Shown here one piece after another: positions 26,846 through 34,385 of a stretch of DNA of 64,000 bases (positions within the stretch are counted from its first letter, which is position 1; each line of letters begins with the position of its first letter). This DNA comes from Mycobacteriaceae bacterium (GTDB taxonomy: Bacteria > Actinomycetota > Actinomycetes > Mycobacteriales > Mycobacteriaceae). Location of the stretch: contig JAIEPH010000027.1 of the NCBI GenBank assembly GCA_019749805.1, forward strand, positions 1 through 64,000, read 5' to 3'. The position numbers were made by a program, and so were the translations under genes. The notes under the pieces are model-generated. The model saw nothing but the letters and a program-made list of their open reading frames with translations. It had not been told where the DNA came from and did not search any database.

Positions 26846-28138
26846 CTAGTTGGTGGTTGGTGGTTTGGGTTGGAAGGGGGTGTACCACCACCATTGGGCG
26901 CGTTCGCCGGTGGGTCCGCGGTAGGGCGGGACGTCGGGTGGGGGTCGAGTGGGTGGGCGGGCCAGTGATCCCGGGCTCAGGGTGTTTCCGTCGCTGGTGG
27001 TGACGGTGAGGCTGTCGGCGGGTCCGGTGATGGTGATGGCGCCGCGGTGGTGGGCCCGATGATGATAGGGGCATAGCAGTACGAGGTTGTCCAGTTCGGT
27101 GGGGCCGCCGTCTTCCCAATGCTGGATGTGGTGGGCATGCAAACCTCGAGTGCTCGAACAACCCGGGACCGCGCAGGTGGGGTGGCGGTATTCCAGGGCG
27201 CGGCGTAGCCGGCGGTTGACGGTGCGGGTGGCACGGCCCGCGCCGATGACCTGCCCGTCGCGTTGGAACCACACTTCACAGGTGGCGTCACAGGTCAAAT
27301 ATTGGCGGTCGGCGTCGGACAGCAGCGGACCCAGATGTAGGTGTGCGATCTGCTCTTTGATGTCGAGGTGCACCACGACGGTGGTGTGTTGCCCGTGCGG
27401 TCTTTGGGCGGCGTCGGCGTCCCAGCCCGATTCGACCAGACGCATGAACGCCTCACCCGCGGTCGGAAACGGCGGCGCCACCGCGGCGGGCAGGGTGTCG
27501 GTGTCGTGGTCGCGTTTCCACTGCGCGATCGCCGCGTCCAGATGGGATTGCAGACCGGCGTCGAACGTGGCGGCATCGAGGGGGGAGAGGGCGATTTTCC
27601 AGTAGGTGTAGTGCTCGTCGCTGTGGGTTTTAGTGATCGAGGGCGGGCGTTCGGGTTCTGGTTGGGGTTCGCGTTCGGGTTCGGTGTCGCGCCAGGGGTC
27701 GGGTTCAGATGGCAGGGGTGGTTCGAGTTTGAGGGCGGTGTTGAGTTGGTTGACGGTGGCGGCCTGGGCCAGGGCCGCGTAGTGCTCATCAGATCCCTCG
27801 CCGGCCTTCTCGGCGATGATGCCGACTTGGTCTAGCGACAACCGGCCTTCGCGCAGGCCCGCCATGCACAGCGGAAACTGTTTGGCCCGGTGGGCAATCG
27901 CGGCGATCTTCTCGGCATTTCTGGCCGAGCTCCCGGTTTTCCAGGCCACCAAGGCGGAGATCGAGCGACAACCGGTCATGCCGACCAGGTTGTCGTGATC
28001 CATCTCGGCGACGATCTCCACGAGGCGCCCGTCGATGGCATTGCGCTGACCCATCAGCTCACCCAACTCGGCGAACAACCCCTCCAGACGATCTTTAGGA
28101 CGCACGACCGCCGCATCAGGTGCTGCGATCGAGGACAT
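26846..28138 (-). CDS. DUF222 / HNH endonuclease (13E12-repeat family)
   Basis: 430 residues from ATG 28138. The N-terminal DUF222 domain covers about residues 15-290 and is interrupted by a Pro/Glu-rich linker (PEREPQPEPERPP). The C-terminal HNH domain (about 322-368) is intact: CAVPGCSSTRGLHAHHIQHW followed by LVLLCPYHHRAHH, giving the paired Cys and His residues of the zinc/metal fold. These genes are multicopy in mycobacteria; the M. tuberculosis REP13E12 copies are integration sites for phage phiRv1. A 15-bp inverted repeat lies 50 bases upstream. It converges on the helicase gene. Confidence 0.88.
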   Translation of the reverse strand: MSSIAAPDAAVVRPKDRLEGLFAELGELMGQRNAIDGRLVEIVAEMDHDNLVGMTGCRSISALVAWKTGSSARNAEKIAAIAHRAKQFPLCMAGLREGRLSLDQVGIIAEKAGEGSDEHYAALAQAATVNQLNTALKLEPPLPSEPDPWRDTEPEREPQPEPERPPSITKTHSDEHYTYWKIALSPLDAATFDAGLQSHLDAAIAQWKRDHDTDTLPAAVAPPFPTAGEAFMRLVESGWDADAAQRPHGQHTTVVVHLDIKEQIAHLHLGPLLSDADRQYLTCDATCEVWFQRDGQVIGAGRATRTVNRRLRRALEYRHPTCAVPGCSSTRGLHAHHIQHWEDGGPTELDNLVLLCPYHHRAHHRGAITITGPADSLTVTTSDGNTLSPGSLARPPTRPPPDVPPYRGPTGERAQWWWYTPFQPKPPTTN

Positions 28139-28187
28139 AACCCCATCAAAACAGAAGGCTCCGACAAGTACTGAGCCCCAACACATT

Positions 28188-28202
28188 AGCGACAATGTCG
28201 CT
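28188..28202. promoter_or_regulatory. 15-bp inverted repeat upstream of the DUF222 gene
   Basis: AGCGACA-A-TGTCGCT: two exact 7-base arms around one base, 50 bases before the ATG at 28138. Likely operator or protein-binding site; not a terminator, as no T-run follows on either strand. Confidence 0.5.
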
Positions 28203-28233
28203 CGTCAGATTGAACGAATGGGGCCGGCGCGGC

Positions 28234-28830
28234 TCAGCGATCGATACCTTTGTGGCCCGAGCGGATCAATGCATTGCGGGGACGTAGGAACCCGGGCTGC
28301 TGCAGCTTACGGATTGCACGCACAGCGCCAGAGGGCACTACTCGGTTGAAGAACTCGTCGGCGTCGAACGCCGCCCGCACGTCGTCGACGTAGGAACGCG
28401 GGAGGCCGAACCTGATCCGGCCCTGGCTGACGTCGACGAGGTCGGCCCGACGGACCGCCTCCACCAGTGCCGCGTGGGGACGGTTGGATCCATAGCCGAA
28501 CAGCCGATGATGTTCGGCGACGATGAGCGCCAACTCATCTGACCAACTTTCGCGACCGGCCTCCTTCAGCCACGCGTCCTGCGCCTCGATGGATGGCACG
28601 AGATAGTCGATCGTGTCGAATGCCGCCAGATCGTGGAATGCGGACGCGATGGCCAGCTTGTCGTCACGGTTGCCTTCGTCCGGCGTGAGCGCACGCGCGA
28701 AGTTGATCACGCGGTACACATGCGCCTTGTAGCTGTCGTAACCGGCGTCATCACCGTGCGCGAAATGGCGATGCGACTCGAGGATCTCCTCAGCCAGGGC
28801 TGAGTTGTGGAGAATCTCGGGCGTCGTCAC
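28234..28830 (-). CDS. HD-domain protein (predicted metal-dependent phosphohydrolase)
   Basis: 198 residues from GTG 28830, chosen because it overlaps the stop of the transporter remnant (GTGA); GTG 28860 is an alternative. HD-fold signatures: HVYRVINFAR (first His), AFHDLAAFD (the His-Asp pair), EAQDAW and AEHHRL, and RADLVDVS (last Asp). The pattern resembles small cyanamide-hydratase-like or nucleotidase HD proteins; no substrate is implied. Its upstream neighbour on the same strand is a broken MFS gene. Confidence 0.72.
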   Translation of the reverse strand: MTTPEILHNSALAEEILESHRHFAHGDDAGYDSYKAHVYRVINFARALTPDEGNRDDKLAIASAFHDLAAFDTIDYLVPSIEAQDAWLKEAGRESWSDELALIVAEHHRLFGYGSNRPHAALVEAVRRADLVDVSQGRIRFGLPRSYVDDVRAAFDADEFFNRVVPSGAVRAIRKLQQPGFLRPRNALIRSGHKGIDR

Positions 28831-29045
28831 TTGTGAGTCACCGCTGACGGCACGGCCCACGCACTGCCCTGCTCGCGATCCAGCACCGTCTCGCTCCTGT
28901 TCTTCAGCCCGAAGAAGACCGTGTAGACGTAAACGTCATACCACTCGACGAGGTTGCCCGCCGAGCCCTTGCTGGTGTTGAGAACTGCCCTTCGAGTGCT
29001 GGTGGGGGCCCGTGTCGGGCCGGTTGGGGTGGCCGCCGTACTCAT
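28827..29045 (-). pseudogene. Truncated N-terminus of an MHS-family MFS transporter
   Basis: From ATG 29045 the frame reads a typical start of a metabolite:H+ symporter, with RRAVLNTSKGSAGNLVEWYD followed by VYVYTVF, the first membrane segment of KgtP/ProP-like carriers. After that the similarity stops and the frame runs 28 unrelated residues (FGLKNRSETV...) to TGA 28827. Intact members have over 400 residues, so this is a deletion remnant of 72 codons. Its stop overlaps the HD gene's GTG, so the fused message may still be translated. An intact relative of the family is at 45174-46550. Confidence 0.7.
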
Positions 29046-29102
29046 GCCGGGGACGCTAGCCCGACGGCCGTCAAGATCGGAGGGGTTTGCGCTTCGGCGG
29101 CA

Positions 29103-29112
29103 TAAGCGCTTA
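29103..29112. promoter_or_regulatory. LacI/cre-like operator before the GH16 gene
   Basis: TAAGCGCTTA is a perfect palindrome with the AAGCGCTT core of LacI/GalR-family operators. It ends 9 bases before the GH16 start codon, where a bound repressor would block transcription or initiation. Confidence 0.4.
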
Positions 29113-29121
29113 CCTATTCGT

Positions 29122-29928
29122 GTGGTTCCTGAACTGAATCGTCGCCGCGTCATGCAGATCGCCGGCATCGGCGCGCTTGCGGCCACCGTGTCGGTGCCCG
29201 CCGCACACGCTGACCCGCCAGCCGCCAGGTACCTCTTCGAGGACAACTTCGACGGAGAGGCCGGTTCGGCCCCCGACTTCTCGAAATGGGAACCCGCGTA
29301 CGAACGCGAGACCATGGAGGACCCCACCTTCTGGGAGTTGCCCGAGAACGTCGGCCAGTACCGCGACGACCGGCGCAACCTCTTCGTCGACGGCAACTCC
29401 AACCTCGTGCTCCGTGCTGCCAAGGACGGCGACACCTACTACAGCGGCAAACTGTTCGGCAGGTACCGCGGGCCCATCAACACCACCTGGGAGGCCCGCG
29501 TCAAGTTCGACTGCCTGACCCCGGGATGCTGGCCGGCCTGGTACCTGGCCAACAACAGTCCGCAGAACGGCGGCGAGGTCGACATCATCGAGTGGTACGG
29601 CAACGGCAGCTGGGCTCCTGGAACCACCGTCCACGCCAACCTCAACGGCGGTGAGCACGTCAGCCACACCATCGCACCGGACAGCGCATGGCACCGATGG
29701 CGGGCACAATGGACGGAATCAGGCATCAGCTTCTGGCTGGACCACACCCCCGGTGCGGCACCGTACTTCACCGTCACGCCCGACAGCTTGCCCAATTACC
29801 AGTTCAACACGCCCGGATACACGCTGTTCCCGATCTTGGGTCTCGCCGTCGCCGGGTCCGGCGGCGGGGATCCCAGCGGCGGCACCTACCCCGCGGAGAT
29901 GCTCGTCGACTGGGTTCGCGTCTGGTAG
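29122..29928 (+). CDS. Glycoside hydrolase family 16 (beta-1,3-glucanase-like), Tat-exported
   Basis: 268 residues from GTG 29122. The N-terminus ELNRRRVMQIAGIGALAATV is a twin-arginine-like signal ending AHA. The mature chain starts with FEDNFDGEAGSAPDFSKW, and the catalytic motif GEVDIIEWYG (about residues 152-161) has both glutamates and the aspartate of GH16. The end PAEMLVDWVRVW is also typical. It closely resembles M. tuberculosis Rv0315, a secreted homologue of beta-1,3-glucanases. It probably hydrolyses fungal or plant glucans. The AraC gene follows after 28 bases. Confidence 0.88.
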   Translation: MVPELNRRRVMQIAGIGALAATVSVPAAHADPPAARYLFEDNFDGEAGSAPDFSKWEPAYERETMEDPTFWELPENVGQYRDDRRNLFVDGNSNLVLRAAKDGDTYYSGKLFGRYRGPINTTWEARVKFDCLTPGCWPAWYLANNSPQNGGEVDIIEWYGNGSWAPGTTVHANLNGGEHVSHTIAPDSAWHRWRAQWTESGISFWLDHTPGAAPYFTVTPDSLPNYQFNTPGYTLFPILGLAVAGSGGGDPSGGTYPAEMLVDWVRVW

Positions 29929-29956
29929 GCCACCCGGAAAGGCACTGGGCGTCAGC

Positions 29957-30637
29957 GTGATTCCTCGCTTCGCTATCGGCGAGGGTTACGCAATCTATCG
30001 AGGACCGACGACCGCGGGAACGCTGCATCGTCACGCCGCATTCCAGATCATGATCGGGATGCGCGACGACGTCGGCGTCGTGGACGGAGCCGACGTCACC
30101 CACCGTGGCGCCGCGCTCGTGGTATCGCCCATGCAGCGACACTGCCTGCTGGCGACAGCCGACGTTCTCACCTACTTCGTCGAACCGCACTGCGCGTTCG
30201 CCGACCGGCTGCGTGACCGCTATGGCAGCGGCATCTGCGCGGCTCCCGAATTGCGAAACCTAGGCGAGGACGACGTCCGTCCGGCGGGTAATCGTCGATC
30301 CGCCGACCTGGATCCGCGGCTGGTCCGCGCACTGAATGGCTTGGCGGGCAGCGACATTGCGCTACCCGATCTGGCCACCCGGATCGGCCTCTCACCCCAG
30401 CGTCTACGCGCGCTCGCACGACAGCAGTTGGGCATGCCGTTGGCCCGGTGGCGGGTGTGGACGCGGCTGCGACGTGCCGCCGAGGCGCTGCAACAGGGTC
30501 GGTCATTGGCGGACGCGGCGGCGGTGGCAGGCTTCGCCGACCAGGCGCACCTCACCCGCCAGATGCGCGAGATGATGGGGCTCACGCCCGCAGCACTGCT
30601 GCCGATCGTGCGCAGTCAGTCCTTGCGCGCGACGTAA
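29957..30637 (+). CDS. AraC-family transcriptional regulator
   Basis: 226 residues from GTG 29957; the frame is open upstream only as a shadow of the GH16 gene. The N-terminal half is a cupin-like sensor with HRHAAFQIMIG. The C-terminal half carries two helix-turn-helix units: IALPDLATRIGLSPQRLRAL and SLADAAAVAGFADQAHLTRQ, followed by FREMMGLTPA-type MREMMGLTPAALL. Its position suggests it may control the GH16 gene. Its 3' end overlaps the convergent methyltransferase gene by 22 bases. Confidence 0.87.
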   Translation: MIPRFAIGEGYAIYRGPTTAGTLHRHAAFQIMIGMRDDVGVVDGADVTHRGAALVVSPMQRHCLLATADVLTYFVEPHCAFADRLRDRYGSGICAAPELRNLGEDDVRPAGNRRSADLDPRLVRALNGLAGSDIALPDLATRIGLSPQRLRALARQQLGMPLARWRVWTRLRRAAEALQQGRSLADAAAVAGFADQAHLTRQMREMMGLTPAALLPIVRSQSLRAT

Positions 30638-31269
30638 ACGGAGATCGAACCGCTCACCGTCGGCACCACCTCAGCCTCACGCACCTCGTTGAATCCGCAC
30701 TCGGACAACAGCTTCGGCAGTACGCCGTCGGCGTTCGGCTGAGTGTCCTCTTTTCCGTCGGCCAGCTGCACGATGCGGAACGCCAGCCGCATCAACGCCG
30801 TGCGCTGTAGCCCGAAGTCGGCGATCACCACTTTCCCGCCGGGCTTCAGCACCTCGTAGACCGAGGCCAGAATCGCTCGCTTCATCGGCAGTGGGCATTG
30901 GTGGAGCACCAGGCTGGACATTACGGAGTCCACCGAATTCGCACTCAATGAGTCCACGAGCGCATCGCCCATGCTCACGCACCAGTCCACCGTGACCCCG
31001 GCCGCTTCGGCCTTGTCGCATGCCAGGGCAAGCACTTTGCGGTCGGGGTCCAGCCCGATGATCTGTGCGCGCGGTTCCACCCGACCGAGGAGCACGGCCA
31101 AGGACCCAGTGCCGCAACCTACGTCGGCGATGACATCGCCGTGGCGTGGTGCGACGTACATCGCGACCAGCGACCGCCACAGTCGTTCACGTGTCAGTGC
31201 AACGACGGGGTCGTAGAACCGCGTCGGGGCGAAGCGCCCCGCGGCCGGTGTGAAGGTCTGTTCGCTCAT
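30616..31269 (-). CDS. SAM-dependent methyltransferase (Methyltransf_11/25 type)
   Basis: 217 residues from ATG 31269. Motif I VIADVGCGTGSLAVLL lies at about residues 46-61, the acidic post-I residue in IIGLDPD, and motif IV region MSSLVLHQCP. KPGGKVVIADFG is the usual post-IV strand. It most resembles small-molecule C- or O-methyltransferases of the UbiE/COQ5-like group. Substrate is unknown. The gene is divergent from the F420-type oxidoreductase with about 118 bases between. Confidence 0.85.
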   Translation of the reverse strand: MSEQTFTPAAGRFAPTRFYDPVVALTRERLWRSLVAMYVAPRHGDVIADVGCGTGSLAVLLGRVEPRAQIIGLDPDRKVLALACDKAEAAGVTVDWCVSMGDALVDSLSANSVDSVMSSLVLHQCPLPMKRAILASVYEVLKPGGKVVIADFGLQRTALMRLAFRIVQLADGKEDTQPNADGVLPKLLSECGFNEVREAEVVPTVSGSISVYVARKD

Positions 31270-31387
31270 GCGCACAGTGTCGACGGCCGCCCACTGCCCG
31301 GTCTTGAACAAAACGCTTGTCCGGCTGCCGGGGAGGGAATACTCGGCGTAGTTGCGGCCTTGAGCACTAAGACGACGGGAGTGCTTC

Positions 31388-32218
31388 ATGAAATTCGGGA
31401 TCGCCACATTCGTGACCGACGACGGCATCGACCCCGTATCGCTCGCGCAGGCGATCGAGGAGCGCGGTTTCGACTCGCTCGTGATCGCCGAGCACACGCA
31501 TATTCCGGCGAGCCGGGAGTCGGCGTATCCGATGGGCGGCGAACTGCCGTCGATCTACTACCGGACACTTGACCCGTTCGTCACGCTGGCCGCCGCCGCG
31601 GCCGTGACCTCCAGGATCGAGCTGGTCACCGGGATTGCTCTGCTCATTCAGCGCGATCCGATCATCACCGCGAAGGAAGCCGCGAGCATCGACCTGATCT
31701 CCGGCGGCCGGTTCGTGTTCGGTGTCGGCGCCGGCTGGAACATCGAGGAGCTGCGCCACCACGGCACGGACCCGAAGACCCGCGGCGCGCTGCTCGACGA
31801 ACGGATCGAGGCCATCACGACGCTGTGGACCACCGAGCCCGCCGAGTATCACGGCAAGTACGTCGACTTCGATTCGTCCTACCTGCGCCCCAAGCCGGTC
31901 CGGAAGCCGCATCCGCCGATCTACATCGGTGGCGATTCCGATGCCACGGTCAAACGCGTGATCCGGCATGGAGCGGGCTGGATCTCCAACCCGCTGCCGG
32001 TGGAGCACCTGGCCAAGCGTGTCGGACAACTACGCGACGGCGCAGGCCACGAGGTGCCGTTGTCCCAGTTCGGTACACCCGCCGATCCCGACTACTGGCG
32101 CGCGGTGGAAGAGCTCGGCTTCGGCCAGGTCGGACTGTTGCTGCCCACCAAACCGCGTGAAGAGTCACTGCGGATTCTCGACGAGTTCGCCGAGAAGGTC
32201 GCGCAGTACCGCAGCTGA
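31388..32218 (+). CDS. LLM-class F420-dependent oxidoreductase
   Basis: 276 residues, luciferase-like TIM barrel. Start MKFGIATFVTDDGIDP is typical for the F420-binding mycobacterial subgroup. Other family segments are AEHTHIPASRESAYP, LVTGIALLIQRDP, GGRFVFGVGAGWNIEEL and HPPIYIGGDSDA. It would use deazaflavin F420 to oxidise or reduce an unknown substrate. The upstream base sequence GACGGGAGTGCTTC provides only a weak ribosome site. Confidence 0.87.
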   Translation: MKFGIATFVTDDGIDPVSLAQAIEERGFDSLVIAEHTHIPASRESAYPMGGELPSIYYRTLDPFVTLAAAAAVTSRIELVTGIALLIQRDPIITAKEAASIDLISGGRFVFGVGAGWNIEELRHHGTDPKTRGALLDERIEAITTLWTTEPAEYHGKYVDFDSSYLRPKPVRKPHPPIYIGGDSDATVKRVIRHGAGWISNPLPVEHLAKRVGQLRDGAGHEVPLSQFGTPADPDYWRAVEELGFGQVGLLLPTKPREESLRILDEFAEKVAQYRS

Positions 32219-32229
32219 GGTCCGGCGGC

Positions 32230-33069
32230 TCAACCGTTTTGGGCGGCGACCCTGGCGCGCTCCTGCATCGAGGCGATCACTCCGCCGTCGTTGAGGATGT
32301 CGGTGCCCGTGAGATAGCCGGCGGCGGCGCTCGCGCAGAACGCGAGCAGCGCGCCCATCTCCTCCGGCTTGCCCCAGCGCGGGACCGCGGCGTCGGCGAC
32401 CATCGCCCCTGCGCCGGCCTGTTCTTCAAGCCTGCCCATCTCGGTGTCGATGGACCCCGGCGACACCGACACGATGCGCAGTCCCTTGCCGTTGAACCGC
32501 TCGCACTGCGCCGTGCTGTACCACCGGACGAAGCTCTTGCTGATGGCGTAGGCGATGCCGGATCGCGCCTCCTCCCCGGCGATGTCGCAGGCCGCCAGCA
32601 TCGCGGTCATGAAGGCGGCCTGATCGGACATGGCCGTCGGAAACTGCGCGGCCGGAATCAACTCGTCGGGCAGCATGTGGGCCGCCATCGACGCGACGTT
32701 GACGATCGCCGCGCCCTCGGCCGCCGCCCCCCAGAACACTTCGTTGACGTTGACCGTGCCCAGGGCATTGGTCCGCATGACGTAGTCGGCGTCGCCCATG
32801 CTCGGGCTGACTCCCGCCGTGTGTATGACGGATGCGAGCGTCCCGAGGCTGGTTGCCGTTTCGAACAGCTCGGCCACCGCCGCGCGGTCGGTGACGTCGC
32901 CGTTGACGGCGGTGGTCGTGACGCCGAGATCCTTCAGCGCATCCGCCGCCGCGTCGAGGCGCTCCTGCCTGACGTCGCAGAGCACGACGGTGTGGTCGCG
33001 CCCGACGATCTTGGCCGTGGCCAGCCCCATGCCCCCTGCACCGCCTGTGATCACCGAGACTCGAGTCAT
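32230..33069 (-). CDS. Short-chain dehydrogenase/reductase
   Basis: 279 residues. Cofactor motif TGGAGGMGLA (residues 8-17), the acidic residue in CDVRQERLD that favours NAD, NVASMAAHM (catalytic Ser) and YAISKSFVRW (Tyr-x3-Lys, about residue 175). The C-terminus has the usual GYLTGTDILNDGG. A stretch around residues 130-155 (LPDELIPAAQFPTAMSDQ) forms an insertion next to the active site that would shape substrate choice. It converges with the F420-type gene, 11 bases apart. Confidence 0.88.
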   Translation of the reverse strand: MTRVSVITGGAGGMGLATAKIVGRDHTVVLCDVRQERLDAAADALKDLGVTTTAVNGDVTDRAAVAELFETATSLGTLASVIHTAGVSPSMGDADYVMRTNALGTVNVNEVFWGAAAEGAAIVNVASMAAHMLPDELIPAAQFPTAMSDQAAFMTAMLAACDIAGEEARSGIAYAISKSFVRWYSTAQCERFNGKGLRIVSVSPGSIDTEMGRLEEQAGAGAMVADAAVPRWGKPEEMGALLAFCASAAAGYLTGTDILNDGGVIASMQERARVAAQNG

Positions 33070-33207
33070 GTTCCGAACCGTATACCGCGCGACGGCGTTA
33101 CATTTCCACGGTCGGGTGTCATAGCGTCACGCGACGCGTTTAGCCATCACGTAAGGTGGTTACGCCTACTAATTAGCCGGATGAGTCGCGATGCTGGAGT
33201 GATGCAA

Positions 33208-33483
33208 ATGCCTTCAATCAAGACCGCTGTCGCCGCGATTTCCTTCGCAGGCGGGCTCGCTGCGGCGAGCCTCGGCTTCGGTGCCGGGCTCGCGATTGCC
33301 CAGCCGCCTCCGTGTTCCATTCCTCAGGGCGAGATACCGCCACCCCACGCCCCGCCGAAGCCGACCCAGGTCTGGCTCGGGGAGCCCGTGGTGTGGACAT
33401 CCGGCTGGGGCGGCCGCTGGGGCGTGTGCAAGAACGGCCAGATGCTCACGCTGTCGTCGAACATCGTCACCGGCGGCGGCTAG
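33208..33483 (+). CDS. Small secreted protein of unknown function
   Basis: 91 residues from ATG 33208, which has GGAG 8 bases upstream; ATGs at 33181 and 33202 are in frame. Residues 1-32 are a signal peptide (AAISFAGGLAAASLGFGAGL, ending AIAQ). The mature part, about 59 residues, has two cysteines (PPPCSIP and GVCKNG), a Pro-rich stretch and WTSGWGGRWG. I do not recognise a family. The disulphide-sized spacing suggests a compact extracellular domain. Confidence 0.65.
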   Translation: MPSIKTAVAAISFAGGLAAASLGFGAGLAIAQPPPCSIPQGEIPPPHAPPKPTQVWLGEPVVWTSGWGGRWGVCKNGQMLTLSSNIVTGGG

Positions 33484-33637
33484 AACATAAGGGGCTCAAT
33501 GCCGCCTTGTTGCGGAGTTGCACCGAGACGAGTGTGAAGAGCGAGCTCACCCACAACGGCTGAAACGGGCGACGGCAGTGCTGCTCGCAAAACTTGGCCG
33601 GGCGCTCGACGATCGTCTTCGCGCCCGGCTCAAGTGG

Positions 33638-33760
33638 TTACGTGTGGTCCGCGTCGGGCGGGCCCTCCGGCGGAGGGGTGGAATACGCCGGGCTAGCCGG
33701 CGGCACCTCCTCGCCTTGGGACTCGGCGGATTGTTGGTCATCCGGTTCAGGTGTCGTCAT
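33638..33760 (-). CDS. 40-residue acidic microprotein, third gene of the Mn-catalase operon
   Basis: ATG 33760 to TAA 33638. A near-perfect ribosome site GAGGAG overlaps the haemerythrin stop codon, 8 bases before the ATG, so the frame is very probably translated. The peptide begins MTTPEPDD and has no Lys or Arg, about nine acidic residues and nine prolines or more; it should be disordered. A similar 38-residue peptide (MTSPEP...) lies behind another SigF-type promoter at 41752. Function is unknown. Confidence 0.65.
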   Translation of the reverse strand: MTTPEPDDQQSAESQGEEVPPASPAYSTPPPEGPPDADHT

Positions 33761-33772
33761 CTGTAATGCTCC

Positions 33773-34357
33773 TCAGTGGATTTGCGGATCGGGCGGATTC
33801 TTCGCTGCTCTACCTGTTGCGGCATCACGGACGTGATCGACTGTGGCGCTGACCATCCCCATCGTCTTCAACACCCCCGGACTCGGCGGGGTGTCGGGGT
33901 GCGGTCGAGTTGGGGCGATCTTCTTCGCCGCCTCCAGCTTCTCACCCATCTTCACCAGATCCTCTCGGGGGATCGCCGCTTCGAAAGCCGGCCACACCAC
34001 GTCCTGTTCGAACGCGATGTGTTCGCGCGCGGCTTGGACGAATTCCTTGAGTGCCTGTTGATAGTCGGCTTCGCCGGGCACACCGTCCTCGAGGCGTTGC
34101 AGGAGCTTCTTTCCTTCCTGCTCTTGCCCGATAGCCTTATCGGCCAGGGCATCTCCATCCTCGAGTAACTCACGCACCGCCGGCCAGAAGATCTGTTCCT
34201 CGATCGCTTCGTGCTGCGACTCGGCGATCACGAGATTCGTGACCATCGTGCTCAGACCGCTGCTGGCGGCAGCGTCACCACTGGGCGCGTCCTCGAGCAC
34301 CTCCAACATGCCCAGAACACTTTTGTGATCCTGGCGCAGGAACGTCAACGCATCCAT
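33773..34357 (-). CDS. Haemerythrin HHE-domain protein
   Basis: 194 residues. The HHE four-helix domain covers about residues 1-135 with iron ligands in FLRQDHKSV (H11), SQHEAIEEQIFWP and AREHIAFEQDVVWP (each His-x3-Glu-type). The C-terminal 55 residues are Pro-rich and end PPDPQIH. Mycobacterial haemerythrin-like proteins bind oxygen, NO or act in peroxide response, and one in M. smegmatis is SigF-controlled next to a Mn-catalase. Here it follows the Mn-catalase after 28 bases and shares its SigF-type promoter. Confidence 0.92.
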   Translation of the reverse strand: MDALTFLRQDHKSVLGMLEVLEDAPSGDAAASSGLSTMVTNLVIAESQHEAIEEQIFWPAVRELLEDGDALADKAIGQEQEGKKLLQRLEDGVPGEADYQQALKEFVQAAREHIAFEQDVVWPAFEAAIPREDLVKMGEKLEAAKKIAPTRPHPDTPPSPGVLKTMGMVSATVDHVRDAATGRAAKNPPDPQIH

Positions 34358-34385
34358 ATTCGAATCCTTTCGGCTGATGCGTCAA

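Noticed and set aside
28827..29435. A 200-codon minus-strand frame across the GH16 start.
   Set aside because: Only the last 72 codons (from 29045) look like protein; the rest is antisense to the GH16 gene.
33518..33766. Plus-strand frame of about 80 codons downstream of the small secreted protein.
   Set aside because: Very Arg-rich, no ribosome site, and antisense to the better supported 40-codon frame.
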